Source of the DNA: Paraburkholderia sp.
Lineage (GTDB): Bacteria; Pseudomonadota; Gammaproteobacteria; Burkholderiales; Burkholderiaceae
Direction of reading: 5' to 3'
DNA length: 64,000 bases
Assembly: GCF_004298475.1 (NCBI RefSeq)
Contig: NZ_SCRP01000032.1
Location: forward strand, 1-64,000
Shown: positions 37,733 to 48,278 of the stretch, piece by piece
Numbering within the stretch: the first letter of the stretch is position 1
Layout: every line of letters begins with the position of its first letter
Made by a program: the position numbers and the translations under genes
The notes under the pieces: model-generated
What the model saw: the letters and a program-made list of their open reading frames with translations, nothing else
Database searches by the model: none
Told to the model about the DNA's origin: nothing

Positions 37733-39313
37733 ATGCTCCGCCGTACCGTCCGTTTGTCCGAACTTTCCTCCCGCCGTGCCCCCGCGCTTGCTTTCGTCGC
37801 TGTGGCCGCCGCACTCGCGTTCCAGCTGGGCGGTTGTGCCGTCGGCCCGGATTACCAGCGGCCTGCCGCTGCCGTTCCGGCTTCATTCAAGGAAGCGCCC
37901 GAAGGCTGGAAGGTCGCGCAGCCGTCCGATCACGCGGATCGCGGCGCCTGGTGGACCCTCTACGACGACGCGAAACTGAACGCGCTCGAAGACCAGCTCA
38001 ACGCGGAGAACCAGACCATCGCCGAATTCGCCGCCGCGTACCGGCAGGCGCGCGCGCTGGTCGGCGAAGCACGGGCTGCGTACTTTCCGGTGATCAGCGC
38101 GTCGGCGGGCGCCACGCGTTCGCGCACGCCCACGCGCGTGAGCAATGCGAACAGCAGCTTCGCGAACGGCACGATCAGCAACAGCTTCAACCTCGGACTC
38201 GACGCAAGCTGGGAGCCCGATCTGTGGGGCAAGGTGAGCCGCACGGTGGGTGCGCAGGAAGCCGGGCAGCAGGGCGCCGCCGCCGATCTCGCCAACGCGC
38301 GCCTCTCGGCGCAGGCCACGCTCGCACAAACGTACTTCACGTTGCGCTCGCTCGACGCGCAGCAAAAGCTGCTCGACGAAACCGTCTCGGCGTACCAGCG
38401 ATCGTTGCAGCTCACCCAGAACCGGTACGCGCAGGGTGTTGCGGGCCGCGCCGACGTGATCCAGGCGCAAACGCAGCTTCAGTCGGCGCAGGCGGCGGCC
38501 ATCGACAACGGCGTGGCCCGCGCGCAAAACGAGCACGCCATCGCCGTGCTGGTCGGCCAGCCGGCTTCCACGTTCTCGATCCCGCCTTCGCCGCTCGCCG
38601 CCACGCCGCCCGTCGTACCGCTCTCGATGCCTTCGGCGCTGCTCGAACGCCGGCCCGACATCGCCTCGGCGGAACGCAAGGCTGCCGCCGCCAACGAACA
38701 GATCGGCGTTGCGATGTCGGCGTTCTTCCCGTCGCTCACGATCTCCGCATCGGGCGGCTTCGAAAGTTCGGTGTTTTCGCAATTGCTGTCGATGCCGTCG
38801 CGCTTCTGGACGCTCGGGCCGTCGCTCGCGAGCACGATCTTCGACGCCGGTCTGCGCAGCGCACAGACCGAAGCCGCGCGCGCCGCGTACGACCAGCAGG
38901 TCGCCACCTACCGGCAGACGGTGCTGGCCGCGTTCCAGGACGTCGAGGACAACCTCGCGTCGCAGCGCATCCTCGCGCAGGAAGTCGTCGTTCAGCAGCA
39001 GGCGGTGGAATCGGCGCAGCACGCGCTCGATATCGTCATCAACGAATATAAGGCGGGCACGATCGGCTTCCTGAATGTGCTGTCCGCACAGACCACGTTC
39101 TTCGTCGCGCAGCAGAAACTGGCGAGCATCGGCGGACAGCGGATGGTGTCGTCGGTCGGGCTCGTGAAGGCGCTCGGCGGCGGCTGGAACGTCGCGCAGA
39201 TGGATCGCGAGACCGGCAGCATGGCCGCACCCGCGCCGTTGGCCGCGCAGACGCAGCAGGGCCCGGCGCCCTCAGCCGCTTCGGCTTCTGCGGCAGCCGC
39301 ACGGCCGCAATAA
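37733..39313 (+). CDS. NodT family efflux outer-membrane lipoprotein
   Basis: A 526-residue TolC-like outer-membrane factor. Signal peptide with lipobox QLGGC, then AVGPDYQRPAAAVPASF, the standard start of mature NodT/OprM proteins. Two OEP repeats follow, with LGLDASWEPDLWGKVSR, ATLAQTYFTLRSLDAQ and LLERRPDIASAERKAAAANEQIG. It should form the outer-membrane channel of a tripartite pump. ATG at 37733. Probable partner is the DHA2 transporter opposite; no adaptor is encoded nearby. The last 35 residues are Ala-rich. Confidence 0.93.
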   Translation: MLRRTVRLSELSSRRAPALAFVAVAAALAFQLGGCAVGPDYQRPAAAVPASFKEAPEGWKVAQPSDHADRGAWWTLYDDAKLNALEDQLNAENQTIAEFAAAYRQARALVGEARAAYFPVISASAGATRSRTPTRVSNANSSFANGTISNSFNLGLDASWEPDLWGKVSRTVGAQEAGQQGAAADLANARLSAQATLAQTYFTLRSLDAQQKLLDETVSAYQRSLQLTQNRYAQGVAGRADVIQAQTQLQSAQAAAIDNGVARAQNEHAIAVLVGQPASTFSIPPSPLAATPPVVPLSMPSALLERRPDIASAERKAAAANEQIGVAMSAFFPSLTISASGGFESSVFSQLLSMPSRFWTLGPSLASTIFDAGLRSAQTEAARAAYDQQVATYRQTVLAAFQDVEDNLASQRILAQEVVVQQQAVESAQHALDIVINEYKAGTIGFLNVLSAQTTFFVAQQKLASIGGQRMVSSVGLVKALGGGWNVAQMDRETGSMAAPAPLAAQTQQGPAPSAASASAAAARPQ

Positions 39314-39372
39314 CCGGCTGGCGCGGCACAGCCGGTCATGTATCGCCAAGCGAGCCGCCCCGCAATCACGCG

Positions 39373-39837
39373 TTACTGCCAGGATCCGAGGTCGGCGTCG
39401 TTGCCTTCGCCGCCAGGCCGGTCGTCGGCGCCGTAGGTGTACACATCGACCTCGTCGTGCACGCCCGGATTCAGGTAGCGGTACGCATTACCCCACGGAT
39501 CGTCCGGCAGCCGTTCGAGATAGCCGCCGTCCTTCCAGTTGCCAGGCACGGGGACGGTGGACGGTTTTTGCACCAGCGCCCGGAGGCCCTGCGACTGGGT
39601 CGGAAAGCCGCCGTTGTCCTGTCGATAGTGTTTGAGCGCCTGCGCGATCACGGCGATGTCGTGGCGCGCGATAACGCGGCGCGCTTCGTCGGGACTGGAC
39701 ACGACTTTCGACACGATCAGCGCAATGAGAATGCCGGCAATCGCAATCGCGACCATGACTTCGAGCAGCGTGAAGCCGCGGCGGCGGCAAGCGCTCATGC
39801 CTTCGATTCCGGCACGGCGTTGAGTCCACATGGACAT
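39373..39837 (-). CDS. gspG: Type II secretion major pseudopilin GspG, solitary
   Basis: A 154-residue prepilin-like protein. Cleavage/methylation motif RRRG-FTLLEVMVAIAIAG, then a membrane/pilus helix, and the GspG core: DNGGFPTQSQGLRALVQKP, GYLERLPDDPWGNAYRYLNPG and DLGSW. In complete systems gspG sits among gspC-N; here both neighbours are unrelated (NodT gene and a transglycosylase remnant). Start could be 39837 or the ATG 13 codons later, which gives a shorter leader. Confidence 0.9.
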   Translation of the reverse strand: MSMWTQRRAGIEGMSACRRRGFTLLEVMVAIAIAGILIALIVSKVVSSPDEARRVIARHDIAVIAQALKHYRQDNGGFPTQSQGLRALVQKPSTVPVPGNWKDGGYLERLPDDPWGNAYRYLNPGVHDEVDVYTYGADDRPGGEGNDADLGSWQ

Positions 39838-40288
39838 ACCTGACTTTCCTCCTCGCGATATTGCCGGGCGCGGCTGGCCGGGCGATCATCGCCGGGCCCG
39901 TCACGGAACCGCACGGCGTGACACATGCGGTAAGGCGCTTTGCAGCACGACACGGCGACCCGGCATGGCAGCCCATTGTAATGTCCCCCGGCAACGCCGC
40001 CGCTATCACGCCCGCTTCAAGCCGCACTGAACCGGCCACGCTGCACATCGACTGCAAGCGCCGGAAGCCCGCCATCGAGGATATTCACCGCTTTACCTCG
40101 TCCGAACGCCTGGCCGACGTTCACGCGTCACAGGCTGCCGGTATCATACGAGCCGTTTGCGGTCGCGGTCGCGGTCCGCAGCCGCGCAAGCGCATCACCC
40201 GGCGCTCCTGCAAGCGAAAAACACGCTACCTGGAGCATCGTTCGGGGCGCTCCCCACCGCATATTCACTTGCTGCACCCGCTGTGCCG
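39838..40288. other. Intergenic region between gspG and the transglycosylase remnant
   Basis: About 450 bp with only shadow frames. A GGTCGC repeat lies at 40160-40175. Divergent promoters are expected; TATCAT near 40142 is a possible -10. Confidence 0.4.
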
Positions 40289-40732
40289 ATGAAAAAGATC
40301 TGGTTCCGTACGATTGCCGCCGCCACGCTCGCGCTTGCCGATGCGAGCACGCTTGCGCACGCCGACTGCTTCGACGAAGCCGCCCAGTATTAGAAGGTGA
40401 ATCCGCTGATCCTGCGTGCAATCGCCTGGCAGGAATCGCACAACCGGCCCGATGCGATGCGCAGGAATGCGAACGGTTCGACCGACTTCGGCGTCATGCA
40501 GATCAATTCCGTGCATCTGCCGACGCTCGCGCAGTACGGCATCTCGCGCAGTACGCTCATGGAGCCGTGCAAGAACGTCTATATCGCCGCCTGGCATCTG
40601 CGCCGGGAAATGAACAAATACGGCAACACGTGGACCGCAGTCGGCGCCTATCACTCCGAAACGCCGCCGCTGCGTGATCGCTACGCGCAGCAGATCGCTG
40701 AAATCCTGCGGCAATGGAATTTACTGAAGTAG
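40289..40732 (+). pseudogene. Lytic transglycosylase (IagB/VirB1-like) with in-frame nonsense codon
   Basis: From the ATG at 40289 the frame encodes a signal peptide (MKKIWFRTIAAATLALADA) and the mature start DCFDEAAQY. It then meets TAG at 40391-40393 and continues in the same frame with KVNPLILRAIAWQESHNRPD, the catalytic-Glu region of SLT family enzymes, and GVMQINSVHLP to a stop at 40732. Without the TAG it would be a normal protein of 147 residues. A single change (CAG to TAG) explains it. Reinitiation at GTG 40397 would give a product without signal peptide, which would not reach peptidoglycan. Confidence 0.85.
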
Positions 40733-40910
40733 GGCCCGGGTCGCTGGGTACGCCGCACAACCTGCGCGCCGCGCCCGCATGATGCACAATGCTGGCTAAC
40801 CTTGGCACACCCGCCGGCATACCCGTTGGCACACCCGTTCGCCAACGCGTCGGCTCACGCCGCGCGCGCGGCCTGTTCCTGTTTTAAGTCTTTCTGATCC
40901 CCACACTGCG

Positions 40911-42200
40911 ATGAACCAGCCGCCACTTCCCGTCACCGTGCTCACCGGTTTTCTGGGCGCGGGCAAGACCACGCTGCTCAACCATATCCTCGCGAATCGC
41001 GCCGGCCTGCGCGTCGCCGTGATCGTCAACGACCTCGCTGCGGTCAATATCGACGCTGCGCTCGTGCGCGACGCGGCTGCGCTGTCGCACCTCGAAGAAA
41101 AGCTCGTCGAGATGTCGAACGGCTGCATTTGCTGCACGCTGCGCGACGACTTGCTGAGCGAGATCCGGCGTCTTGCGCAGGAACAGCGTTTCGACGCGAT
41201 CCTGATCGAATCGACCGGCATTGCCGAGCCCATGCCCATCGCCGAAACCTTCGCCTACGTCGACGACGACGGCACGTCGCTTGCCGACGTCGCCCAGCTC
41301 GACACGCTGGTGACCGTGGTGGACGCATTCAACTTCCTGCGCGACTACGCGTGCGCCGACGAACTCGCCGAACGCGGCCTCGCGTCCAACGAAGAAGATG
41401 ACCGCACGATCGTCGAATTGCTGATCGAACAGGTGGAGTTCTGCGATGTGCTCGTCGTCAACAAGGCCGACCTCGTGAGCGAGGACGAACTCGCCCACCT
41501 GCAGCGCATTCTCGCGCGCATCAATCCGCGTGCCGTGCAGGTCGTGAGCCGTTTCGGCGCGGTGCCGCTGAACGAGGTGCTGAAGACGGGCCGCTTCGAT
41601 TTCGAGGCCGCCGCGAGCGCGCCAGGCTGGCTCGCATCGCTTGAAGAACACGATCACGACCACGCTCATCGCAGCGAAGCCGACGAATTCGGCATCGGCA
41701 ATTTCGTCTATCGCGCACGGCGGCCGTTCCATCCTGAACGGCTCTGGTCGCTGCTGCACGAAGAATGGAAGGGCGTGCTGCGCACGAAAGGGCTCTTCTG
41801 GCTCGCGACGCGCAACGACGTGGCCGGTTCGCTATCGCAGGCGGGCGGTGCGTGCCGTCACGGTCCGGCGGGTACGTGGTGGGCGGCACAGCCGCGCGAA
41901 AGCTGGCCGCAGGACGCCGCGCTGGAAAGCGAAATCGCGCGCGACTGGTACGGCGATCCGGCCGACGCGCACATTGGCGACCGGCGCCAGGAACTGGTGA
42001 TGATCGGCGTCGATCTGGATCGTGCGGCATGGCAGGCGAAGCTCGATGGGTGCCTGCTCACCGATGCCGAATATGCGGCGGGCCCCGAAGCCTGGCGCAC
42101 GTATAACGACCCGTTTCCGTATTGGGACGTCGACGACGACCATGATCACGATCACGATCACGAAAGCGGCGAAGGCGAAATCGTTCATCGCCCGCACTAA
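40911..42200 (+). CDS. CobW/COG0523 family GTPase, putative metallochaperone
   Basis: A 429-residue G3E GTPase. Walker [12 protein letters not shown], switch region, the metal-binding CICC motif ([12 protein letters not shown]), and NKAD. A His-rich stretch ([10 protein letters not shown], about 245-255) and a His/Asp-rich C-terminal end ([12 protein letters not shown]) suggest zinc or cobalt binding. The CobW C-terminal domain carries [10 protein letters not shown]. Such proteins deliver zinc to client enzymes under limitation. No clear Zur box was found upstream. Monocistronic. Confidence 0.92.
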   Translation: MNQPPLPVTVLTGFLGAGKTTLLNHILANRAGLRVAVIVNDLAAVNIDAALVRDAAALSHLEEKLVEMSNGCICCTLRDDLLSEIRRLAQEQRFDAILIESTGIAEPMPIAETFAYVDDDGTSLADVAQLDTLVTVVDAFNFLRDYACADELAERGLASNEEDDRTIVELLIEQVEFCDVLVVNKADLVSEDELAHLQRILARINPRAVQVVSRFGAVPLNEVLKTGRFDFEAAASAPGWLASLEEHDHDHAHRSEADEFGIGNFVYRARRPFHPERLWSLLHEEWKGVLRTKGLFWLATRNDVAGSLSQAGGACRHGPAGTWWAAQPRESWPQDAALESEIARDWYGDPADAHIGDRRQELVMIGVDLDRAAWQAKLDGCLLTDAEYAAGPEAWRTYNDPFPYWDVDDDHDHDHDHESGEGEIVHRPH

Positions 42201-42366
42201 ACCCCGCACTGAACCGGTCCATCGAGATGAAGAAATATGCCGCGCCATGCGGCATATTTCGCATCTCGCGTATGAACGGCATTAAAGGTATGAACGCCGC
42301 AAAAGCTACGAAAGCTACGAAAGCCGCAAAAACAAAACAGACGAAAAACCGGACAAAAACGCGGAC

Positions 42367-42392
42367 GAAAAAAAACCCGCCAGGGGCGGGTG
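42367..42392 (-). terminator. Terminator of the HU gene
   Basis: On the minus strand, CACCCGCC and GGCGGGT pair around a short loop, then eight T. It lies 22 bp past the HU stop. Confidence 0.88.
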
Positions 42393-42413
42393 TCAACTCG
42401 AAGCGGCAATGCC

Positions 42414-42692
42414 TTAGCGCTTGTTGACGGCGTCCTTGAACGCCTTGCCAGCCGTGAACTTGACGGTCTTGGCAGCCGGAATCTTGATGGTTTCGCCCGT
42501 CTTCGGATTACGGCCGGTGCGTGCCGCACGCTTGCCCGAACCGAAGCTGCCGAAGCCGATCAGTTGAACCGCATCACCCTTCGACACCGATTTCTTGATC
42601 ACGTCGAGGAGCGTGTCCAGCGTCTCGCCGGTTTGCGCTTTGCTTGCGCCCGTCTGTCCTGCGACGGCGTCGATCAGTTCCTGTTTATTCAT
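42414..42692 (-). CDS. HU family DNA-binding protein
   Basis: A 92-residue nucleoid protein: [39 protein letters not shown] and a C-terminal helix ending KDAVNKR. It forms dimers that bend DNA. The DNA-contact arm with RNPKTG is intact. AAGGAAC lies upstream of the ATG. Promoter and terminator are both visible, so it is transcribed alone. Could be named hupA or hupB; not decided. Confidence 0.97.
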   Translation of the reverse strand: MNKQELIDAVAGQTGASKAQTGETLDTLLDVIKKSVSKGDAVQLIGFGSFGSGKRAARTGRNPKTGETIKIPAAKTVKFTAGKAFKDAVNKR

Positions 42693-42742
42693 TGAGAAGT
42701 TCCTTATCAGTTTAGGTTGACACGAACAGCGCGAACGCGCCG

Positions 42743-42770
42743 ATTATACGGTCGCGTGCCGCGCTGTCGA
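42743..42770 (-). promoter_or_regulatory. Sigma-70 promoter of the HU gene
   Basis: Minus strand: TCGACA (42770-42765), 16 bp, perfect TATAAT (42748-42743), about 45 bp upstream of the HU start. Confidence 0.65.
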
Positions 42771-43150
42771 GCAGCAACGGTTCCGGAGCTCCCCGGCGAT
42801 TCGCGCCGTGGCGCGAATGAATGCTGTGCCGCGACGGCCGTGCTGCCGCTTCCCTGGGCGGCGCTTGCTATGATAGCGCAGCGCAAACCCAATAACGACA
42901 AGGGTTTCGACGATTTGCAACGGTATTCAGCCGAATTAGGTGGGGCACTCGGATTTGTTTGCGGCCGCCGCTCGAAAGAATGCCGTATTTCCGATTTCCA
43001 ACACGCGCGCGTTGCGTCCAACCAACGCCCGGTAGCCGTTGCCCAGTGCCCGCAAAGCCATGCTGGGCGCGGCGGTTGCACTGCATCAACCGCACCGGTT
43101 CGCTGGATCAAGGCCGTTTTAGCGCGCCGAATTGTCCATTCGCGTTCCTT
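42771..43150. other. Spacer between HU and mnmC
   Basis: About 380 bp. It should hold the mnmC promoter. The frame of mnmC runs open upstream to 42959, but that part lacks family similarity. Nothing else recognised. Confidence 0.4.
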
Positions 43151-45112
43151 ATGACCGCCATCCTCACACCCGCCACACTCGCTTTTCGCAACGACGGCAC
43201 GCCGTTTTCCCCGCTTTACGATGATATTTATCACAGCGCGTCCGGCGCGCTCGCCCAGGCGGAAAGCGTATTTCTGCATGGCAACGCGTTGCCCGGGCGA
43301 TGGCAAAACCGCCGGATTTTCACGGTAATGGAGACGGGTTTCGGCCTCGGCGTGAACTTCCTGACGACCTGGGAGGCATGGCGCGAAGATCCGTCGCGCT
43401 GCGAGCGGTTGCATTTTGTATCGGTGGAGAAGCACCCGTTTTCGCGTGAAGATCTGCGCACGGTTCTCGGTTCAGTGGTTGCGCACACATCGCTTGCCGC
43501 ACGCGCGCAGGAACTCGCCGATGCCTGGCCGATGCTCGTGCCCGGTACGCACCGGCTCGAATTCGAGGGCGGCCGCGTCACGCTAACGCTTGTTTTCGGC
43601 GATGCGGTCGAAGCACTTCCCAAACTGTGGTTGCGTGCCGACGCGTTTTATCTCGACGGCTTTGCGCCCGCAAAAAATCACGAGCTCTGGTCGCAGACGA
43701 TGTTCAAGGCGCTCGCGCGCGTGGCGGGCGAGGACGCCACATTCGCCACGTGGAGCTGCGCCGGAGAAGTCAAACACGCGCTCGTCGACAACGGTTTCGA
43801 ATACCGCAAGATCGAGGGCTTCGGCTCGAAACGCGCCATGCTTGTGGGCCGTTTTGCACCGCGCTGGCGCGTGCGGCGTTACGAACCGCCGCTGCCCGTC
43901 GCCGTGCACGAGCGGCATGCGATCGTGGTGGGCGCCGGAATGGCCGGTTGCGCGCTCATCGAACGGCTCGCCGCACGCGGCTGGCGCGTCACGCTGATCG
44001 AGCGGCACGCCGCGCCCGCATCCGAAGCGTCGGGCAATCCGGCAGGCGTCTTTCATCCGCTGATTTCGCGCGACGACAGCAGCACGTCGCGCATCACGCG
44101 CGCGAGCTACCTCTATGCGCTGCGACGCTGGTCCGAACTCGAAGCGGCGGGCCTTGCAACGATGCGGACTCACGAAGGTCTGCTCCATATCGCCACCGAC
44201 GACGAATCGCGCGCCGTTGCCGCAGCGCTCGAATCGTTCGCCTGGCCCGCCGAATACGCGCTTGCCGTTTCGCGCGAACGTGCCGGGCAGATCGCAGGCG
44301 TCGCGCTCGCGCAGGGCGGCTGGTTCTATCCGCTCGCAGGCGCGATCAGTCCGGCGGCCGTGTGCCGCGCGCAATGCGAAGCGGCCGGTGCGCACCTCGA
44401 TGCGCATTTCGGCGTGAGCGTCGCGCGCATCGAACGCGCGGGCGACACATGGCGCGCCTTCGACGACAACGGTGCGCTGATCGCGCAAGCGCCGGTCATG
44501 ATCTTTGCGAATGCACACGACGCCTCGCGCGCGGCCGCGCTCGACCATGCGCCGACGCGCCTCGTGCGCGGCCAGTTGACGCTCGTGGAGCACAGCCCGC
44601 TTGCCAGCCTGCGCGTGCCCGTGGTCGGCGAGGGCTACGCGCTGCCGCTCCCGGACGGCGTCACGCTGACCGGCGCCACCTACGAACTCGACGATGCAGA
44701 CAACGCGATCCGCGAGGCCGGTCACGCCGAAAACCTCGAACGCGTCGCGCGGATGCTGCCGGCACTCGTTGCGGCACGCGATGCCGCGCGCGCCCACGAC
44801 CTGGCCGGGCGCGTCGGGTTCCGCTGCGTGACGAGCGATCGTCTGCCGATGATCGGCCAACTCGGCGACGAAGCCGCCGCACGGCGCGACGCGTCGCGCC
44901 TCAGTGGAGCATGGCCGCTCGATTTGCCGCGCATGCCAGGGCTCTACGGCGCCTATGCGTACGGTTCGCGCGGGCTCGTGTGGGCCGCGCTCGGTGCGGA
45001 GCTGATCGCGTCACAACTGGAAGGCGAGCCGTGGCCGCTCGAGCGCGAACTCGCCGAACATGTCGATCCCGCGCGGTTTCTGCAACGTGCGCTGCGTCTG
45101 CGCAGCCTCTGA
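43151..45112 (+). CDS. mnmC: Bifunctional tRNA modification enzyme MnmC
   Basis: A 653-residue two-domain enzyme. The N-terminal MnmC2 methyltransferase has VMETGFGLGVNF (SAM loop) and YLDGFAPAKNHELW. The C-terminal MnmC1 FAD-dependent oxidoreductase has AIVVGAGMAGCALIERLAARG and NPAGVFHPLIS. It turns cmnm5U34 into nm5U and then mnm5U in tRNA, downstream of MnmE/MnmG. Start ATG 43151. Confidence 0.97.
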   Translation: MTAILTPATLAFRNDGTPFSPLYDDIYHSASGALAQAESVFLHGNALPGRWQNRRIFTVMETGFGLGVNFLTTWEAWREDPSRCERLHFVSVEKHPFSREDLRTVLGSVVAHTSLAARAQELADAWPMLVPGTHRLEFEGGRVTLTLVFGDAVEALPKLWLRADAFYLDGFAPAKNHELWSQTMFKALARVAGEDATFATWSCAGEVKHALVDNGFEYRKIEGFGSKRAMLVGRFAPRWRVRRYEPPLPVAVHERHAIVVGAGMAGCALIERLAARGWRVTLIERHAAPASEASGNPAGVFHPLISRDDSSTSRITRASYLYALRRWSELEAAGLATMRTHEGLLHIATDDESRAVAAALESFAWPAEYALAVSRERAGQIAGVALAQGGWFYPLAGAISPAAVCRAQCEAAGAHLDAHFGVSVARIERAGDTWRAFDDNGALIAQAPVMIFANAHDASRAAALDHAPTRLVRGQLTLVEHSPLASLRVPVVGEGYALPLPDGVTLTGATYELDDADNAIREAGHAENLERVARMLPALVAARDAARAHDLAGRVGFRCVTSDRLPMIGQLGDEAAARRDASRLSGAWPLDLPRMPGLYGAYAYGSRGLVWAALGAELIASQLEGEPWPLERELAEHVDPARFLQRALRLRSL

Positions 45113-45846
45113 TCACACCGGGCAGCCACCTGCGCCACGTTATCCACGCGAGCCTGTGGACAACCGCGTGAATTGCAGGTGAACCAGGTGTGTAATGCAT
45201 GTGGACGTAAACGGGGTAACTCGCGGCACCCTGCCAGGGGACCAAAAGTTACTCATCGATCACAGCCGTCGCCGCACATGCTGTGCAACCGGTTGTGCGT
45301 TCGGCAAACAACTGATTTTCCATACTTATCCAGGGTTATCCACAGAAAATGAGGCCCCTTGTTAACTCTTACTACGTATACATACGGTAAACAGTAAACC
45401 CGAAGGTAAAGCCATCGCCGTCGCGCTTTGACTTCGTCTGTGGACGCGAGCGCCGTTCCCAAAAAGCTATGGCACAATCGGCCTTCTTCCTGCGTGTCGT
45501 GCTACCAAAACGGCCGATGCGTCCAAGGAACGGATGTCGCTTGTCCTGATCTCAATCGTGAGGAGGGCGAGCAGCGTTCGTTCATCCACGGCGGGCGCGC
45601 CTGGTGCGCACATACGCGCACAAGCGCCCGCAACGGCTGTCCGCCTTATCCGGCAACCGGGCGTAGTGCTTTCCGCAGTCGAATTCCAGCCGGCTCATTG
45701 CGCCCCGGCTGCTTGCCATCCGCGTTGCAAACCGTGTAACGGATGACGAATATCAAGTCATGTGGCACGCGGCTTGCCCGTGTGCCAGTCGTCGTCGAGC
45801 GATGTCGGATAGACGGACTGTCTTCTGCCAAGGAGAAGCCACCACG
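45113..45846. other. Long non-coding region with DnaA-box cluster A
   Basis: 730 bp with no credible gene. DnaA boxes: TTATCCACG at 45140-45148, TTGTCCACA on the minus strand at 45155-45163, TTATCCAGG at 45326-45334 and consensus TTATCCACA at 45336-45344. An AT-rich stretch follows at 45361-45405 (TAACTCTTACTACGTATACA). This layout resembles a replication origin, but none of it was tested here. The last 100 bp probably hold the antiporter promoter. Confidence 0.5.
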
Positions 45847-47052
45847 ATGAAGTCGGCGTTTTCGTTCTTTCCCGCCTGGCCGTTGCAGTTCGATGGGATT
45901 TTCTGGGCCGGGCTCGCGCTGCTCGCCGCCGGACTGTGCGGCGAGTTGTGCTATCGCGCCTGGCGGCTGCCGCGCATTTCGGGTTACGCCGTCATTGGCC
46001 TGATTGCCGGATCGGCTGGCTTTGGTGTGATCGACGCCGACATGGCCGACAACGCGCGCCCGCTGCTCGACGTCGCGCTCGGACTGCTGCTGTTCGAACT
46101 CGGCAGCCGGCTCGACCTGCGCTGGATCCGCCGCAATCCCTGGCTGATCCTGTCGAGCCTCGCCGAAGCGACGCTCACGTTCGTGCTCGTGCTTGTCGTG
46201 CTGCTCTTTCTCAAAGTGCCGGTCATGATCGCGCTGGTGGTCGCGTCGATTGCGATGGCGACTTCGCCGGCAATGGTCATACAGCTCAAAACCGAATTGC
46301 GCGCCGAAGGGCAGGTGACGCAGCGTTTGCTAACGCTCACCGCGCTGAACAGCATGTATGCGGTGATCGTCGTCAAGCTCGCGTCCGGCTGGCTGCATCA
46401 GGAGATTTACGGCAATGTGTTCGCGACGATTCTTCAGCCGCTCTATCTGCTCGTCGGATCGCTGATTCTTGCGTACGCGCTCGCGCGCGCCTGCACGCTG
46501 TTCTATCGACGGCTCAGCCCGCAAGACGAGCATTCGTTCGTCGCGCTCTTCGGTCTCGTCCTGCTGGCGATTGCGATCTCGCACGTCCTCAAGCTGTCGA
46601 CGATCCTGAGCCTGCTCGCCGCGGGCATCATCGTGAAGAACCTCGAAGCGCGTCCGCAATTGTGGCCGCAGCATTTCGGCACGGCGGGCTGGCTGCTCAC
46701 CGTGATCCTCTTCGTGCTCACGCTCACGACGTTCGAATGGCACGACATCGTGGTCGGCGGCGTGGCGGCCGCGGGACTGATCGTGGCGCGGCTGGTTGCG
46801 AAGCTCGTCGGCGTGCTGATCTTTGCGCGGCCAAGCGGTCTCGAATGGAAGCAGGGCGTCGCGCTCGGTCTCGCGCTCACGCCGATGTCGGCGCTCGCGC
46901 TACTGCTTGCAGAGGATACCTATGAGCTTTACCCCAACTTCGATCCTCAATTGCGCGCGATCGTGATGTGCGCAATCGTCGTGCTGCAACTGCTGGGGCC
47001 GTGGCTCGTCTATCGAGCGCTTGCACTCGTGGGCGAACGGGGCGAGAAATGA
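45847..47052 (+). CDS. Monovalent cation:proton antiporter (CPA2/Kef-like)
   Basis: A 401-residue membrane protein with about 12 helices. The family core is GYAVIGLIAGSAGFG, RPLLDVALGLLLFELGSRLDLRWIRRNP and LTALNSMYAV. It should exchange K+ or Na+ for H+. It has the transport domain only, without the TrkA-N regulatory part of KefB/KefC. ATG at 45847 with AAGGAGAAG upstream. Followed 110 bp later by ybdK. Confidence 0.88.
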   Translation: MKSAFSFFPAWPLQFDGIFWAGLALLAAGLCGELCYRAWRLPRISGYAVIGLIAGSAGFGVIDADMADNARPLLDVALGLLLFELGSRLDLRWIRRNPWLILSSLAEATLTFVLVLVVLLFLKVPVMIALVVASIAMATSPAMVIQLKTELRAEGQVTQRLLTLTALNSMYAVIVVKLASGWLHQEIYGNVFATILQPLYLLVGSLILAYALARACTLFYRRLSPQDEHSFVALFGLVLLAIAISHVLKLSTILSLLAAGIIVKNLEARPQLWPQHFGTAGWLLTVILFVLTLTTFEWHDIVVGGVAAAGLIVARLVAKLVGVLIFARPSGLEWKQGVALGLALTPMSALALLLAEDTYELYPNFDPQLRAIVMCAIVVLQLLGPWLVYRALALVGERGEK

Positions 47053-47162
47053 ACTGAGATGAACCGGGCGGCGCCGGTTCGTTTCCGCGTGCCGCTCATC
47101 ATGCAACACCGCGTGCCGCAGCGACCGACGTTTCGCGCGGTGCGCCTGCAACAGGGGATGTC

Positions 47163-48278
47163 ATGTCACTGGAATCATTTGTCGATTCGAAGCCGTTCAC
47201 ATTCGGCATCGAACTCGAAATGCAGATCGTCAACACGCACGACTACGATCTCACGAAGGCCGGCAGCGACCTGATGCGCCTCGTCAAGGACCAGCAGATC
47301 CCGGGCAATATCACGCCCGAGATCACCGAAAGCATGATCGAGCTGTCCACCGGCATCTGCACGACGCACGAGCAGGCGGTGACCGACCTGCGCAGGATCC
47401 GCGATACGCTCGTCGCCGCCGCGGATCGTCTGAACGTCGGTTTGTGCGGCGGCGGCACGCACGCGTTTCAGCAGTGGAGCGACCGGCGCATCGTCGATAC
47501 GCCGCGCTTTCAATACCTCTCCGAGCTGTACGGATATCTGGCGAAGCAGTTCACGGTGTTCGGCCAGCACGTTCACATCGGCTGCCCCGATGCGGACAGC
47601 GCGCTGTTCCTGCTGCACTCGCTCTCGCGCTTCATTCCGCACTTTATTGCGCTTTCGGCGTCGTCGCCGTATGTGCAGGGCGTCGATACCGGATTTCACT
47701 CGGCACGGCTGAATTCGGTCTTCGCGTTCCCGCTGTCCGGCCGCGCGCCGTTCGTGCTGAGCTGGGAGGAGTTCAAGGACTACTTCTCGAAGATGGTCCA
47801 CACGGGCGTGGTCAACAGCATGAAGGATTTCTACTGGGACATTCGCCCGAAGCCCGGCTTCGGCACGATCGAGGTGCGCGTGATGGATACGCCGCTTTCG
47901 GTCGAACGGGCCGCGGCCATTGCGTGCTACATCCAGACACTCGCGCGCCATCTGCTGATGGACCGGCCCATCGTGCCGCGCGAGGACGACTACCTCGTCT
48001 ACACGTTCAACCGCTTCCAGGCGTGCCGCTTCGGGCTGGCCGGCACCTGCGTGAATCCGCAGACGGGCGAGCGGCAAACCATCTCGGAAGATATTCTCCG
48101 CACACTCGAGCAGATTGCGCCGCACGGCGAGGCACTGGGGGCGACCCGCGCGCTGACCGAAATCGGGTTGATTGCGCGCGGGCATGCCAACGACGCCACC
48201 TGGCTGCGGGGCGTGGTCGCCGAGGAGAAGTCGCTGCACGAAGCGGTTCGCCAGCAGTGCCTGCGCTGGCGCGCGTGA
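47163..48278 (+). CDS. ybdK: YbdK family carboxylate-amine ligase
   Basis: A 371-residue GCS2-type protein: [39 protein letters not shown] and [13 protein letters not shown]. YbdK enzymes have weak glutamate-cysteine ligase activity in vitro; the natural role is not settled. GshA at 32416 is the main ligase, so this is a second, related enzyme. ATG at 47163. Probably transcribed with the antiporter. Confidence 0.93.
   Translation: MSLESFVDSKPFTFGIELEMQIVNTHDYDLTKAGSDLMRLVKDQQIPGNITPEITESMIELSTGICTTHEQAVTDLRRIRDTLVAAADRLNVGLCGGGTHAFQQWSDRRIVDTPRFQYLSELYGYLAKQFTVFGQHVHIGCPDADSALFLLHSLSRFIPHFIALSASSPYVQGVDTGFHSARLNSVFAFPLSGRAPFVLSWEEFKDYFSKMVHTGVVNSMKDFYWDIRPKPGFGTIEVRVMDTPLSVERAAAIACYIQTLARHLLMDRPIVPREDDYLVYTFNRFQACRFGLAGTCVNPQTGERQTISEDILRTLEQIAPHGEALGATRALTEIGLIARGHANDATWLRGVVAEEKSLHEAVRQQCLRWRA

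Noticed and set aside
45428..45739. 103-codon frame in the non-coding region before the antiporter
   Set aside because: No start signals and no protein-like features; mixed composition.
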